Origin: Ziziphus jujuba
Lineage: Eukaryota > Streptophyta > Magnoliopsida > Rosales > Rhamnaceae
Length of the DNA stretch: 64,000 nucleotides
Assembly: GCF_031755915.1 (NCBI RefSeq)
Contig: NC_083386.1
Span: forward strand, 12,896,001 to 12,960,000
Direction of reading: 5' to 3'
Both the position numbers and the translations under genes were made by a program. This document shows positions 48,477-59,548 of this stretch, one piece after another; the first letter of the stretch is position 1; each line of letters opens with the position of its first letter. The notes beneath the pieces were generated by a model. The model had not been told where the DNA came from. It ran no database searches and saw only the letters and a list, made by a program, of their open reading frames with translations.

Positions 48477-48557
48477 ATTCAGCTTCCACTTCTAGGAGAT
48501 CAAATGGAGCTCGACTAGTTTCTGCTAGATGAGAAATAAACATCAGTAAATTATAGG
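48477..48557 (-). pseudogene. nad1: Mitochondrial nad1 fragment (nuclear copy)
   Basis: The minus-strand translation contains LLMFISHLAETSRAPFDLLE followed by VEAE, matching a conserved loop of the mitochondrial complex I subunit ND1 (LAETNRAPFDLPEAEAE type). Flanking sequence on both sides loses similarity, so only about 80-100 bp are present. It is organelle DNA in the nucleus, probably taken up with, or inserted into, the Pack-MULE. Confidence 0.75.
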
Positions 48558-49788
48558 AAATTGTCACATTCAAAGCCATAGATGAACTCTCATCAATCAC
48601 CCAATGGCCTAGAAAAGGGCCACATCTAAATAGAACTGAATACAAATGCTAAAAAGTATTTATTTTGCCAGACCATATCTCAGCATCAAACTTTGAGTAG
48701 GTTCATCCTTAGATGGATGATCCTTGCTTGGTGTAGATTCGGATGGATAAACTTAAGCACAATTTTATGCCATTTTTCTTCTTTTTGTTCCTATTCAATC
48801 ACTTTCCTACTTTCTCCTAAATTGTTTGGCTGGTTTCATAATTTTATTTAAGCACCTACAACGCAAGAAGCTTTAGAAAATAAAACATTCTTCATTAAGG
48901 CAAAACTTGCGCTAGTAACTTTTATGCTCTGCAGTTGCAAAGGCTGTTCAATTTTTCAATTTCTTTTTCTTCTCTGAAAACCTGAAATTTCTGATCCACT
49001 CCAATCACGATCACTTATTTTGTCAGTGAACTTTTTTTCCCCCTATTTTAATCAAAAGAAGGCAACATGTTGAAGATAATAGGTGTCTGTCATCAAAGTT
49101 GTTTGCTTTGTTGATTGCAATTTTGCCTAAGACAAAACCCTTTTCTAGCATGCTGCTAAGAGCTAACCACATCCTCTGCCTTTCAAAATGTAAAGTAATC
49201 AACTCTAGGAGGCAGAGTTTTATTATCAATTTCCTACATATACTAGTGAGGTTAACAGGTTGGCAACATTAACATGTTAAGTGTGAAAGATTGAAAATTT
49301 TTATTAGAGAATCTTACATGAAGTTATTGTGAGAGACATATAGTTCAAAGTGAAACTTGTTTGCATAAACCAACTAGTAAAAGCATGCAAATAAATACAT
49401 TGTTAAAGATGCCACTTAATAGGATGGCCGCTCATTGTAATATAAAAAATCCTGGTGTTGCCTATATATACTCCATAAGATGCCATTAGAATTGGTTATT
49501 TGAGCTTTGTTTGAACTGGAATAAATATTTCAGATTACACTTTGAACAACAAAAATACCAAAACTGGCACGATAGAAGCAAGGAATTGTTGAGGATATCA
49601 ACAATAGGTTTGGGATTCTAGAAGGATGCAGGTAATCTTCCAAAACTAGGACTGTAAGAAATATCTGCAAAGGAAATCTAGAAGTTTCTCCTTAACAAAT
49701 ATTCATACAAGTAGCAAAATAGAAGCAAAAATTAGCTTCATAATATAAGAACTTTAATAAACTTAAAGAAGAATAATTTAGGCCTTAC
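48558..49788. other. Spacer without recognised gene
   Basis: AT-rich sequence. Minus-strand open frame 49023-49229 has no known domain. It could be intron sequence of a captured gene. Confidence 0.35.
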
Positions 49789-49880
49789 CATGTCAGGGTC
49801 CAATGTATCAAATGCATGAAGTCCATATCTGTCTTCAGGTACAAGAATAGTTGTTTTTGGATCTAAAGACTCAGTTTTAC
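49789..49880 (-). pseudogene. Captured exon, family not recognised
   Basis: Read on the minus strand between an ACAG acceptor and a GTAAGG donor, it gives KTESLDPKTTILVPEDRYGL and HAFDTLDPDM. It is clean coding sequence without stops. It is not the expected next exon of the C2 gene upstream, so it may come from another gene. Confidence 0.45.
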
Positions 49881-50234
49881 CTGTTTCATGTATGAAGTAT
49901 TCTATTGAAAATCATAAATTTCATAAAAAAAAAAAAATGCTTTAAATTAAAATGTAAAACATAAAATATAAAATATTCAAGTGGTCTGACAATTCAGAGC
50001 ATTATTAGAAGAACAAAATAACACAATAAAAAAGAGAAAATGTTACAAAAAATTATGTCAATTTTCATATCCTAGCAAATATTTAAGCAATTTCTTCATG
50101 CCATTGACTAATACATAAAGCATAATGGAATTAACAAAGCATATCAATGACTAAAAGCAGCTAAATTTCACTAATACATAAACATATGGAATTATCTTGT
50201 GGAATACATCTAGAAAAAAGCATATAGTTGTTAC

Positions 50235-50361
50235 CATAGAAGAAATAACAAAGCTTTCGAGCGTCCACAATTGTTACTGATAACTCTCCAACAAAATCCT
50301 TGTTCCCTTCTTGCATATCCCCTGGTTTTAAATCATTTGGAACTAGGCCAACTGCCTTTCC
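50235..50361 (-). pseudogene. C2-domain lipid-binding protein exon (NTMC2T5-like)
   Basis: Between a TTTTTAG acceptor and a GTAACA donor on the minus strand the exon encodes KAVGLVPNDLKPGDMQEGNK and DFVGELSVTIVDARKLCYFF. This is the start of a C2 domain (first beta strands) as in plant synaptotagmin-like NTMC2T5 / tricalbin-type proteins, which tether membranes through lipids. No SMP domain or further C2 exon was found nearby, so only this exon was captured. Confidence 0.65.
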
Positions 50362-50406
50362 CTAAAAATGCATACATCTATTTGATCATTGCATGTGTGC
50401 AATCCA

Positions 50407-50520
50407 TATGGCCCATGTCGGTAATTTTTTCAAAGATTAACATAGTTGCTGAAAAATACCTACAGTATACTTCTGCATTTTCAATAATTCTGTTGGTGAT
50501 TTTTTATGTTAATTTTTTTT
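50407..50520. repeat. Detached copy of repeat B
   Basis: Reads 'cccatgtcggtaattttttcaaagattaacat' and 'tctgttggtgattttttatgttaattttt', matching the unit core at 33190-33300. It lies directly beside the C2 exon inside the Pack-MULE. Confidence 0.65.
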
Positions 50521-50949
50521 CATGTAACTATTGAACATAATATTAATGCATGAAGGATGTTAAATTTTTTTATATAATGTAACCATGTAACTATGATAAT
50601 CTTGGGGTCCATTGATGCATAATGGATGAGGAATATGTATATGTTTGTGTATGTATATGGAAATATGGATATATATATATATATCCATATATATATGGAC
50701 TAAAAAATAATTGCATGGTACAAGACAAAGTATATGCTTCATAAGAAAACGGCTATTGAACCTGAATTCATCCACCATATCAACAAATAAAAGAATTTTT
50801 CAAAATCCATGAAAGTAACTCAATACCATTGGAAGCTTTGCCTTTGAAAAAAAGAAAAAAAAATGTCAAACTAGATGCTCAAAACAGCTTTCATGGAATG
50901 AAGTGGAAATTTATGGCTTTAATTCTCTTTTGTGAACAATAAATAGCCT
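50521..50949. other. AT-rich spacer
   Basis: Contains an imperfect palindrome of 'tatatccatatatatatgga' type near 50670-50698. No gene seen. Confidence 0.4.
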
Positions 50950-51340
50950 TGTGGAAGACTTGACTCACAACCAATTCAATACTAACATTTCTCAACTGCA
51001 TTGAACCACCAATGGTTGGCTTGCATATCTCTTCAATGGAAGAATCAATTCCACCCACCATGCATCCTTTAAAAGGTGCAACATGACTCATCCGCATGAA
51101 AGTTCTATTCCATGGACACAAATCTTTTAAATTTCTCATTTCTTGATGTTGGCACATCACCATCTGCTAGAACTCAAGCAAGTTCACACGATCTAACTGA
51201 GCATTGATTTGCATTCTTCTCAGATTTTGCTCAAGCTTCATCAGCACTTCCTGCTCTTGTAATAGTTGTGTTGTAGCAGTGACAAATCTTTTCATTTTCT
51301 TCACTTTCCTCTCCATTTTCTTCAATCTATATTCCTAGCC
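50950..51340 (-). pseudogene. PSI-like (DUF3475/DUF668) protein fragment, broken
   Basis: The minus-strand frame reads MERKVKKMKRFVTATTQLLQ, then LEQNLRRMQINAQLDRVNLL and EF, then a TAG (near 51168). It resumes HQEMRNLKDLCPWNRT and CKPTIGGSMQLRNVS. The charged helical segment ending in a LWNRT-type motif is typical of PSI / DUF668 proteins, plant growth regulators linked to phytosulfokine response. The beginning and the DUF668 core are missing. It is a captured, disabled fragment in the same orientation as the other minus-strand pieces. Confidence 0.65.
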
Positions 51341-52454
51341 AAACCATTGAAAACCATTTTGAATAGGATCATTACAAAATTGTTCAAGACGGTGATAAAC
51401 AGGATTGGCACACGTCCTATGTATGCACAATCAAACAAAGAAACCAAAAGATATTACGTGTTACTGTTTACATTTAGATGGAAATTTCAATTTTTAAATA
51501 AAGAGAAGCACTAAAACAAAAGTTAACATCACACTGATAGAACATATTCACTAAATGAATCAAAGAAACCAAGTTGGCCAGGAAGAGTTTCCAATAACCT
51601 ACTAAATGGGTGGCTAATATTGATTTAGATTTCCCATTTTCAAAAGAAAAAGTCAAAGAGTAGTTTTAAATTCTCCAAGATTCTTCATATGCTATCACCC
51701 TTAATGCAAGTACCTTAAACATTTTTTAGCATAAGAAGAATTACATGTATCATGCAGTCAGATTAATCCAATTAAGCAACCAATATCAACCAGGAAGACC
51801 AGATTGTTTATACCTTTATGTACCTTCCAAATTTAGTTCCTTGATATTTTCTAATAGTGGAACAACAGGCTCCATGACAATATAGATAGCAACCTTGTCG
51901 TATTACCACAAAAAGTTTTAGTCTCCATACTATAAAGGAATGATAAAATATTTGGATGTTTGACCTAAAAAGAACAAACGTGACTTTTTTATACTAGTAG
52001 GTATCGTAGAAAAATTCCTTTACAGAAGGCTAGTAACAGAAGGATAAAGTAGCTAGACAGGGAAACAAAACATGTATTAAAGCTTAGAAAAATAGGCATA
52101 CTATCAAAAAAAATCGATGGACTCTTAAAAAACAACCATGTTGAGTTAATGCTTGATAAAACTAAAAATTTAAACATTTTGTTACAAAAATATTACACTT
52201 AAATTTTATCAGATTATTGGATTTCAAATTTCAGGGATGTGAGAATCTTTCATATCAATTTCCTCTTTGATTTTGATAGGTGTATGTGACAAGAAAATCC
52301 ATAATGCATCAATCCGCTAATATCTAAATTCAAAAAAGTAGCAACCAAAATATTGAAAATTGCAAAGAGAAGAATATTTAAACCAATCCAAGAAACCAAA
52401 GAGAATAAGAACTTTCTCAAGAAAAATACTAACCACAACAAAGAGTAAAACAGA
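51341..52454. other. Spacer without recognised gene
   Basis: AT-rich sequence. No clear coding signal on either strand, possibly intronic sequence of captured genes. Confidence 0.35.
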
Positions 52455-52564
52455 TGAGAACTTATTGTTCTGAGGCGCTTTACACCATTACGACCAGCAG
52501 CTAAATGTCCATCTTGGGCATTACTTCCAGAAAGAGAAAATATACATACAACAGATCCATCATC
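52455..52564 (-). pseudogene. Captured exon, family not recognised
   Basis: After a TTTTAG acceptor the minus strand encodes DDGSVVCIFSLSGSNAQDGH and LAAGRNGVKRLRTISSHL. There are no stops, and base composition is richer in GC than the surroundings. No donor was fixed and no family recognised. Confidence 0.4.
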
Positions 52565-53089
52565 CTAAAATACCAATTAAAAGTATATCAACATATCATG
52601 TATCTATATATGATAAAATTTTCTTAGATTAGAGAAACTGAAGATTGAAATTCATAATTGACGTATAGGAAATAGCCAATAATAAGATCTTAGGAAGATC
52701 TGAGCATATAGACACATCCAAGACTTTAACAGAACAGGTTATGGAATATCTTCACTACTAAAATTTTCTCTTCATTTGTATAAGCAAAAGCATTATATAA
52801 TTTCCACCACACACACGTAACCCAATAAAACATATCAATAAACAGTTAAAATGCATATGATTTTGGCCCCAAATAATAAAACCCAAAAATAATAGCATTC
52901 TAAAAACAAGTTCAGTAATTAATAATTACTATATCCCATCTATAAGATCCATTAACTTAATATTTTCAATTGTAATAATCAACAAAATTTCTAGAACAAC
53001 TAATAAAAACAAAAATAAAAGCAGACCCAAAAAACTGAATGGAACAAAAAGTAAAAGAAGATTTAAGGGGGTTGAATGATCATCGTCAC

Positions 53090-53330
53090 CTGATGAGGTT
53101 ATTGTTTTAGTTGTCTCAGTGAGTTAGTGAGAAGCAGAGGAATGGGAAGAGTGGTGAGAAGAAGAAGAAGCAGAAGAAGAAGAGAAAGGAGGAGTTTGTT
53201 GTAGACCTACTCGCCGACTTCGAGGCCAAGACCAAGAAGGGCATGGCAGAGCTGATTGCTAAGCCTTGGATGCTTCCTCCACTCGCTCCTCCTCCTGAAG
53301 AACTCCAATTGTCCCAAAACGCTTCGCCAT
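53090..53330 (-). pseudogene. Complex I B12 (NDUFB3)-like subunit, exon 1, broken
   Basis: ATG at 53330. After MAKRFGTIG a two-base deletion shifts the frame. The expected residues then follow in another frame: FFRRRSEWRKHPRLSNQL, then LGLGLEVGE, a TAG and VYNKLL. About 27-30 bp of the membrane segment are missing compared with 36393-36665. The Ser-rich tail and the CAG|GTGACG donor (at 53090) are conserved. Confidence 0.75.
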
Positions 53331-53435
53331 TCTCTCTCACTTTCTCTTCCTCTTCTTTTCCGTGCTCTGTTTAGGGGAAAAATGGTGTAACCTTACATCT
53401 TCATTCTTCCTTTTCACATTTGAAAAAGGTAATGT

Positions 53436-53535
53436 GGGGATATTTGAAAATAGAAGGGTAAAACAAAAAGGGTTGGAAACGTGTGGGTAATTTTCATTAA
53501 AGCCTTTAAAACAAGGGTATTGGGCCAAATTCCCC
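53436..53535 (-). repeat. Right terminal inverted repeat
   Basis: Inverted partner of 38851-38950, followed by ttttgatta (53536-53544). Confidence 0.7.
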
Positions 53536-53660
53536 TTTTGATTATGTGTATCTAAAAAGCCCAAGTTTACAATCTTTTATATATCATTTGCTGAGTATGC
53601 AGGACAATACATTAACGATTCTATCAAAGAATCTTTTATTAGAAAATTATTCGTAAATTA

Positions 53661-53700
53661 TGGGTGTGTTTGGTTTGTTGGATTGGCCAGGATTGGATGG
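53661..53700 (+). repeat. Harbinger left terminal inverted repeat
   Basis: GGGTGTGTTTGG-type terminus next to TTA. The partner end lies outside the window, so the repeat length is not known. Confidence 0.6.
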
Positions 53701-55822
53701 GACACAGTCCCAGTCTGCTGTTTGGTTGATCATTTTGAGCTCGGGACAGGTTTAACCTAAACAGTAAATTAATCCCAAATGATCGGGACACAGCTGACTC
53801 GTCTCTCCCCCTAGGTCATTTTTGTCCCAAACTCAAAAAAGCCCTTGTTCTCTCGCGTATCGTTGCCTCGTGTGGAAGATCGAAGGAAAAATCACAGCTC
53901 GGTTGGTGAGTATCTCTATCTGCATCTCTATCTATTTTCTTCTCTGCATCTCTATCTGTTTTCTTCTTCCTGTATTGTGACATTTCTTCGTATAGGCCAT
54001 CTTATACTCTATCTGGAAAGGGCTTCCATTTGCAAGCAAAACCCCAAACTCCAAAGAACCCAGGCAAGTGTCATCTTTCTCTCCTCTCTATTTTGTTGTC
54101 GTGGGATCTCGTCGATATATCTTTAAAAAAAATAAAAATTTCCTTAAAAATTTTACAAAAAAATCGTTAGTTTTTTCTCTGCGTTTGGGAAATTTTTTTT
54201 CCCTCAATTTGTGTTTTCTTTAGGGTTGGGAAAGGGCTTCCATCTCCTCTCTGTTTTATGTTGTCGTCGGTGTGGATTTGAAACCCACTTTTGATCTCTC
54301 ACCGAGATATCTCCATGCAGATGTTTTGAAAACTAAAAACATAACCAAGTTTTCTAACCATTTCCATTTTTGTTCTAAAAAATACTTGCATTTTTTGGTT
54401 CATTTTTTAAAACCAAAAAATTTAGTTTTTCCTTTCTTCTTTCTGGTGATGCGATAGACTAATTGCCTCTCTTGTTCCCAAACTCTTTAATCCTCTTGCA
54501 TCCTTTCTCTAGCCTTCTTTGTCACAGATGATGGTTAAATCACTGGCACTGGAATGCTTGCTGGTGTAAAGCTTATTGACTAATGGTTGGCACAAATTGC
54601 TAGATCTGCAGACTAAGATTGTAAGCTACACTTTCGTTTTCTTTTATTTCTAGCATGATAAATCTGTTGTAAAGCTTTTCAGATCTTGGTTTTAGACACG
54701 TATTTCGATTTTGACGGTCTAGGCTTTTATTACTCTCACTCCTAGATCTGATATAGTGTAAAACAATGTGTGGTTTTGTTGATGTCTCTGGATATGATCA
54801 TGATTATTACTTCTAACGTAAAACAATGTGTGGTTTTGTTAATGTCTCTGGATATGATCATGATTATTGTTTCTTTTATTTTGCATTTGGGTCGTAGGGT
54901 TGCGTTATTGCTTGCTTTTTCTTCCAAATTTGGATATGAGTTTTTCAGGTTTGGATTGGTTATTGGCAGTATTAAGATATTAATGTTTCTACTTGAAAGG
55001 CTTATAATGTTATGTCTTTTCATCTCTTGATAAAGTCTCTCTCTAAATGTTCTGATTGGATAAGTAAAAGTTATAACAAGGTATCTCATAATCTTTGTAA
55101 ATGGGCTGTAATTTTTTATGTTAGGGGAAAGGCTTTTTTATAAATGAATTTTCTTAGCAAAGAAAAATAATAATATATTACAGATTTTGGAAACAATTGT
55201 TTACCATGTCTGCTTGTTTCGAGAACCAGTATATAAGCTATGTGATATGAATAAAAGCCATATGGTTGGAGAAACTAAATAATTTGAATTTATCTAGTGA
55301 GGCCCATGGAAACCCGCAGAGGTAGATTTACTGGCTTGGACCGAACTATATTCAATTTGGTCCAAAAAACATTTTCAAAAGTCCAGTTTACGTTATCTTA
55401 GTACAATCCAACATCCCAAAGAAACTGGACTTTTCGAAACTCCTTTTGTTACAAGTTCTCTAGTAAGCCATGCCTATTTATTGGTTTAAGTAAAAAATTA
55501 AAAATTAAAAAAATAAAACGTGCGCGCACACATGCAATAAAAAAAACAAGACAAAAACTGTCTGATCTCATTGAACCATCCCCAACTTTTATGAGAAAGA
55601 CATCAAACTGAAATGCTCTTGTAGTGTCTTGATTCCTGTGATAAGATAATATCAGGTCATTACTCCTCAACTAGATACCACAACTTGCATCTAGGGCAGG
55701 TTCTTAATGTGCTATAGTCACTTGTTAAAGAACATTCATTCTATATCCTTAGTTGTGATGAATAGGACAATATAAGTCATTTTAACAGTTCTCCCATTAA
55801 ACTGGTATATTTATTGCCTCAG
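53701..55822 (+). other. Harbinger 5' region, probable untranslated exons
   Basis: Around 53850-53910 a CT-rich, leader-like stretch is followed by a good donor (ttg|gtgagtatc). 54759-54885 is a direct tandem duplication of about 63 bp ('gtaaaacaatgtgtggttttgtt..tgatcatgatta'). No convincing coding exon was recognised here. The minus-strand frame 54742-55089 is a product of the duplication. Confidence 0.45.
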
Positions 55823-56160
55823 CTAATCTGGGAATGACCAAAGATTGGAAAAATAATGCAGTGCGAAGTTTGAAACAGGAGGAGCAGCTCCTGAAAATGC
55901 ATTATATTCATGTACTTAAACTGTTCAATTTCAATATTAACGTGTGCTATTGGAACATCTATTCTGCATATGCTTATCTGTTATGGAATTATCTTTCTTT
56001 TTGTGTAGTTTGTATCTTATCTTTTATTCATAATGTCTTTCTTATTGTGCAGTTCAGAGATTATCTTGTGATTTGGATCGGTCAGACAAAGAGGCAGTGC
56101 AATTTGTGATTGAGAAACTTCGATCCCTGACAGCCAAAAAAGCTTGGTTAGATGAACAGT
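55823..56160 (+). pseudogene. Exon-like coding blocks of unknown origin inside Harbinger
   Basis: After a tgcctcag acceptor, 55823 on encodes MTKDWKNNAVRSLKQEEQLL and KM. After a ttgtgcag acceptor, 56054 on encodes RLSCDLDRSDKEAVQFVIEK and LRSLTAKKAWLDEQC. Both are helical, charged, codon-like and flanked by intron-like AT-rich sequence. Together they look like two exons of a cellular gene rather than transposon protein. The family is not recognised. They may be captured host exons or a 5' part of the transposon transcript. Confidence 0.4.
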
Positions 56161-57332
56161 GCTTCTTAATAGTGGTGTTGATAAAATGTTTTAGATATTG
56201 TTTGTTGGTTTCCCTGCTAAGTATTTATCTTTGTATTTCATTGAAGAAAATCTTAAAATCCATCTTGAAGCATTTTATTGATGATGTGTGGCAACAGTTG
56301 AAATTTGGGAATGATGTTTGGAAAATCTATCATGTTTGCTCATTTGGTGTTTTCCATTGGCATGCCAATAACCATCTGTTCAAAAACCAAAAAGAAAATC
56401 AACTTTATATTATATTAAGTACGCACTTAATATATGTGAACAAGCTTTCAAACTTTATGTTGAGATTTATTCAGCTAATTTTGTTTTTTTAACAATAAAG
56501 GCTTTTAAATTACATTATTGAATATAAGTTTTTCCTTAAGATTGAAAAATTAACAGATTTAATTTATAAGGATTATTTGTGAATGTCATTACAAATTAGT
56601 GCAACCTGACTAATCAACTAAATTTACATGGCCTCCAAACTAAATCAAAAATAGATAATTTGTTGTTTTTATAATTTTTTTTTTTTTTTTACCTTGTGAG
56701 ATGGAAACATTTAAGACACAGGTTTTAAGGGCAATCAGGTTATTTTCTATTAGATGATTTGGGTTTTAAAAAATTATAAGCATTTTGGTCTTTCGACCAT
56801 AAATATTGGATCAATTTTGGAGCATTATTACATGTGATATCCTAGTTATAAAATATGTGTGTTAACCCTACATTTGTTTTAGTGTTTTAGACATAAAATA
56901 TATTAAGTTACAATTTCTTAAACACGGTATGGGCTTTGGTTGATGACAAATGGAATAAGAAATGCTTTGTAAGTTGAAAAATGCTTGACACGAACATGAT
57001 TTATTGGATTAGTCAGCTTGTTAAACGACATATGTTATTAAGAATATGCTTGCTCATACTTGAAAAATGGTAAATGAAAATCCTGGTTTGCTACATAGTT
57101 GATATATGACAAGTGGAATTAAATTTTGGTTAGTCATACTCATCTTATGGCAAACGGAAGGAATTGATTTGCGTTGTTTCATACAAATAGATGTATCTTG
57201 GAATTGATTTGCATTGTTTAGTCCAAAGTAGTTTATGTATCTCAATTTTAATATGCTATTTATTTATTTATTTATTTTTCTTGAAGCATTTTTTTGTTTT
57301 TTATTTTATTTTTTTATTTTTTTGTAGTACAT
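56161..57332. other. AT-rich, intron-like sequence before the transposase
   Basis: T-runs and AT-rich sequence. It ends in a long T-tract and TTTGTAG acceptor (57321-57327) just before the transposase ATG. Confidence 0.5.
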
Positions 57333-58635
57333 ATGGATCGAAGAAAAGTCACTGCATTCCTTTTACTTCCAAATGATTCACAATTAGAGTCTTTTTGTAC
57401 GGCTTTTATGTTACTTTTGCTTATGTATATGTACTGGGCATATATAAGGCGAAATGTTAGAGGTTATAGAAATCAATTACCTAGGAATGCAGAATTGCGT
57501 ATGTCTTTTCTAAATAGTCTGCTAGACAATGATGTTAATTGTATTAGTCAGCTTAGGATGGATAGGAGAACATTTGATACTTTATGTCAGTTATTAGATG
57601 ATGATGGATATGTTAAAAGTGATGGCATTGTTACATTGCAAGAGCAAGTGTGTATATTTCTGCACATAATTGCTCACCATACCAAGAACCGTACAATTAT
57701 CACTAGATTTTTTAGATCGGGAGAGACAATAAGTCGATATTTCAATTCTGTGTTGCATGGAGTACTGCGCTTACATAATATTCTGTTGCGCCCACCAAAA
57801 CCTGTATCAGATAATTGTTTGGATGATAGATGGAAAGTATTTAAGGTACGTTTGTGGAATAGCTTTGTTATTAATATTATAGTTCAATTAGTTGGAACAT
57901 TATCTGATGTTAGTAACTTTGTTAATGGCGTAGAATTGTTTGGGAGCTTTAGATGGAACTTACATTAAGGTGAATGTACCAGAAATCGATAAGCCAAGAT
58001 ATCGCACAAGAAAGGGTGAGATAGCCACAAATGTTTTAGGTGTATGTAATCCAAATATGGAATTTATATTTGTATTACCTGGTTGGGAAGGTTCCGCTTC
58101 AGATTCAAGAGTACTCCGTGATGCATTAAGCAGGCCAAATGGGTTAAGAGTACCAACCGGTAAGGCTAATTCTCAAAATTTAAATTGTAGTAACCAACAT
58201 TGCATACACTAATAGGAGATATGTTTTTGCTTTTTAGGTTGTTATTACTTAGTGGATGCTGGTTATACTAATGGTGAAGGATTTCTTGCACCATATAGAG
58301 GAACAAGATATCATCTTTCTGAGTGGAGAGATGGTTGTGCACCCATAAATCACGAAGAGTATTTCAACATGAAGCATGCATCTGCTAGGAATGTCATAGA
58401 AAGATGCTTTGGGGTTCTTAAAAAGCGGTGGACAATTTTAAGAAGTCCATCTTTCTATCCTATTGCAACACAAATCAAGATCATTACCGCATGTTGCCTT
58501 ATACATAATCTTATTAGAAGAGAAATGATAATTGATCCTGGGGAAGTTGAGTTTGATAGGAGTGAAGATGTTGCCATTAGTACCGATGATGACATTATAG
58601 GATCGATTTCTTCCTCGGACCAATGGACTAACTAG
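57333..58635 (+). CDS. PIF/Harbinger DDE transposase (HARBI1-like), intact, 3 exons
   Basis: Exons 57333-57845, 57934-58159 and 58238-58635 join by GT-AG introns of 88 and 78 bp without a stop, giving 378 residues. The N-terminal helical region (about 70-150) has [15 protein letters not shown], and [19 protein letters not shown] is the usual conserved region before the catalytic core. The DDE triad is D178 ([10 protein letters not shown]), D253 ([11 protein letters not shown]) and E301 ([16 protein letters not shown]). HNLIRREM lies near the C-terminus. The start follows an intron acceptor, so upstream exons are probably untranslated. This enzyme cuts and joins element ends at TWA sites, normally with help of the Myb-like partner. 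All checked catalytic residues are present. Confidence 0.93.
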
Positions 58636-58885
58636 AGAGATGATTTAGCTAAGCAAATGTTTACTGAGAGGAGATGTCATGGACATTAGTGGTCGAGTGT
58701 CTTAATGCTCTTGTAATTGTTTTATTTTATACTGTTTGTTAAACATCTTGGATCATTTGTATGAAAATCAATTTATATTATATGCCATTGTTGTCATATG
58801 TGAATGATTTTTTCTTATTTTCTTGCTGTTATTTGCTTGCTGTTATTGTATTGTTGAAATCATAAAAATTTGTATTTTAATAGAA
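58636..58885. other. Intergenic within Harbinger
   Basis: 3' untranslated region of the transposase and leader of the next gene, ending in an acceptor-like attttaatag before ATG 58886. Confidence 0.5.
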
Positions 58886-59238
58886 ATGGAAGTTGGAGGT
58901 AGCAGTCACGATATCCAAGGGATTGAATCTAGACGTACATGGAGTAAAGGGGAGAAAGATGCTTTGCTGCTTATTTTAGATGAGGTTGTAGCTAGTGGGT
59001 AGCGGTGTGACACCGGATCATTCAAGCCTGGCACAATTACTATGATTGAGAGGCGATTGGCTGAGATATGTCCTAATTCGGGCTTGAGAGCAAATCCACA
59101 CATTGAGTCAAAGCTGAAAAAGTGGAAGAAACAATACGGTATAATATATGATATGCTAAACAAAAGTGGCTTCGGATGGAATGACTCTCTTAAATGTGTG
59201 GAAGTTGATAGTGACGAAGTTTGGAAAGCATATGTGCA

Positions 59239-59347
59239 GGTTTTAAAACTTTGGACATGAGTTTTCATTGAATTTTTTCACTTGATATATGAAGTTATGT
59301 TTTTCTATTGTTTACAATTAAAAGTTTGTTTTTTTTTTTTTTTTTAG
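59239..59347 (+). other. Intron of the Myb-like gene
   Basis: Donor GTGCAG|GTTTTA and acceptor after a T-run (TTTTTTAG|AGTAAC). Removing it joins VWKAYVQ to SNPSAKAW. Confidence 0.7.
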
Positions 59348-59548
59348 AGTAACCCAAGTGCAAAGGCATGGAGAAGTAAACCGTTTCTGCTATATGGAGG
59401 CTTGCTAGTATTTTTGGAAAGGATCGGGCAATGGGACATGGAGCACAAACTCCAATTGATATGGTTAATGATTTGAATTTGGAGAGTGGAAATGAACAAT
59501 TTACTGATGTGTGTTCTCCAATGTCTGTGAATGAAATCCATAGTGAAC

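Larger units (their letters stand above)
38851..53535. mobile_element. Pack-MULE-type Mutator-like element carrying several gene fragments
   Basis: The left end GGGAAATTTGATCCAATGCC (38851 on) and the inverted right end GGGGAATTTGGCCCAATACC (53535 inward) align over about 100 bp. They share later blocks such as TTTTTGTTTTA(T/C)C. Flanking 9-mers are ttttgacca (38842-38850) and ttttgatta (53536-53544), identical at seven of nine positions, with two C/T differences. Long inverted repeats plus a 9-bp duplication are Mutator hallmarks. No MURA-type transposase was seen. The cargo is fragments of at least five unrelated genes, a 254-bp tandem repeat and a nested copia. Without the copia insertion it is about 8.5 kb. 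Confidence 0.75.
52762..53535 (-). repeat. Right arm of the Pack-MULE, second copy of the shared arm
   Basis: Similar to 36063-36870 throughout ('ctcttcatttgtataagcaaaa', 'gattttggccccaaataataaaac', 'gatcatcgtcacctgatgaggtt'), ending in the inverted terminal repeat. Sequences left of 52762 and 36063 are unrelated, so the two elements share the arm but carry different cargo. Confidence 0.85.
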
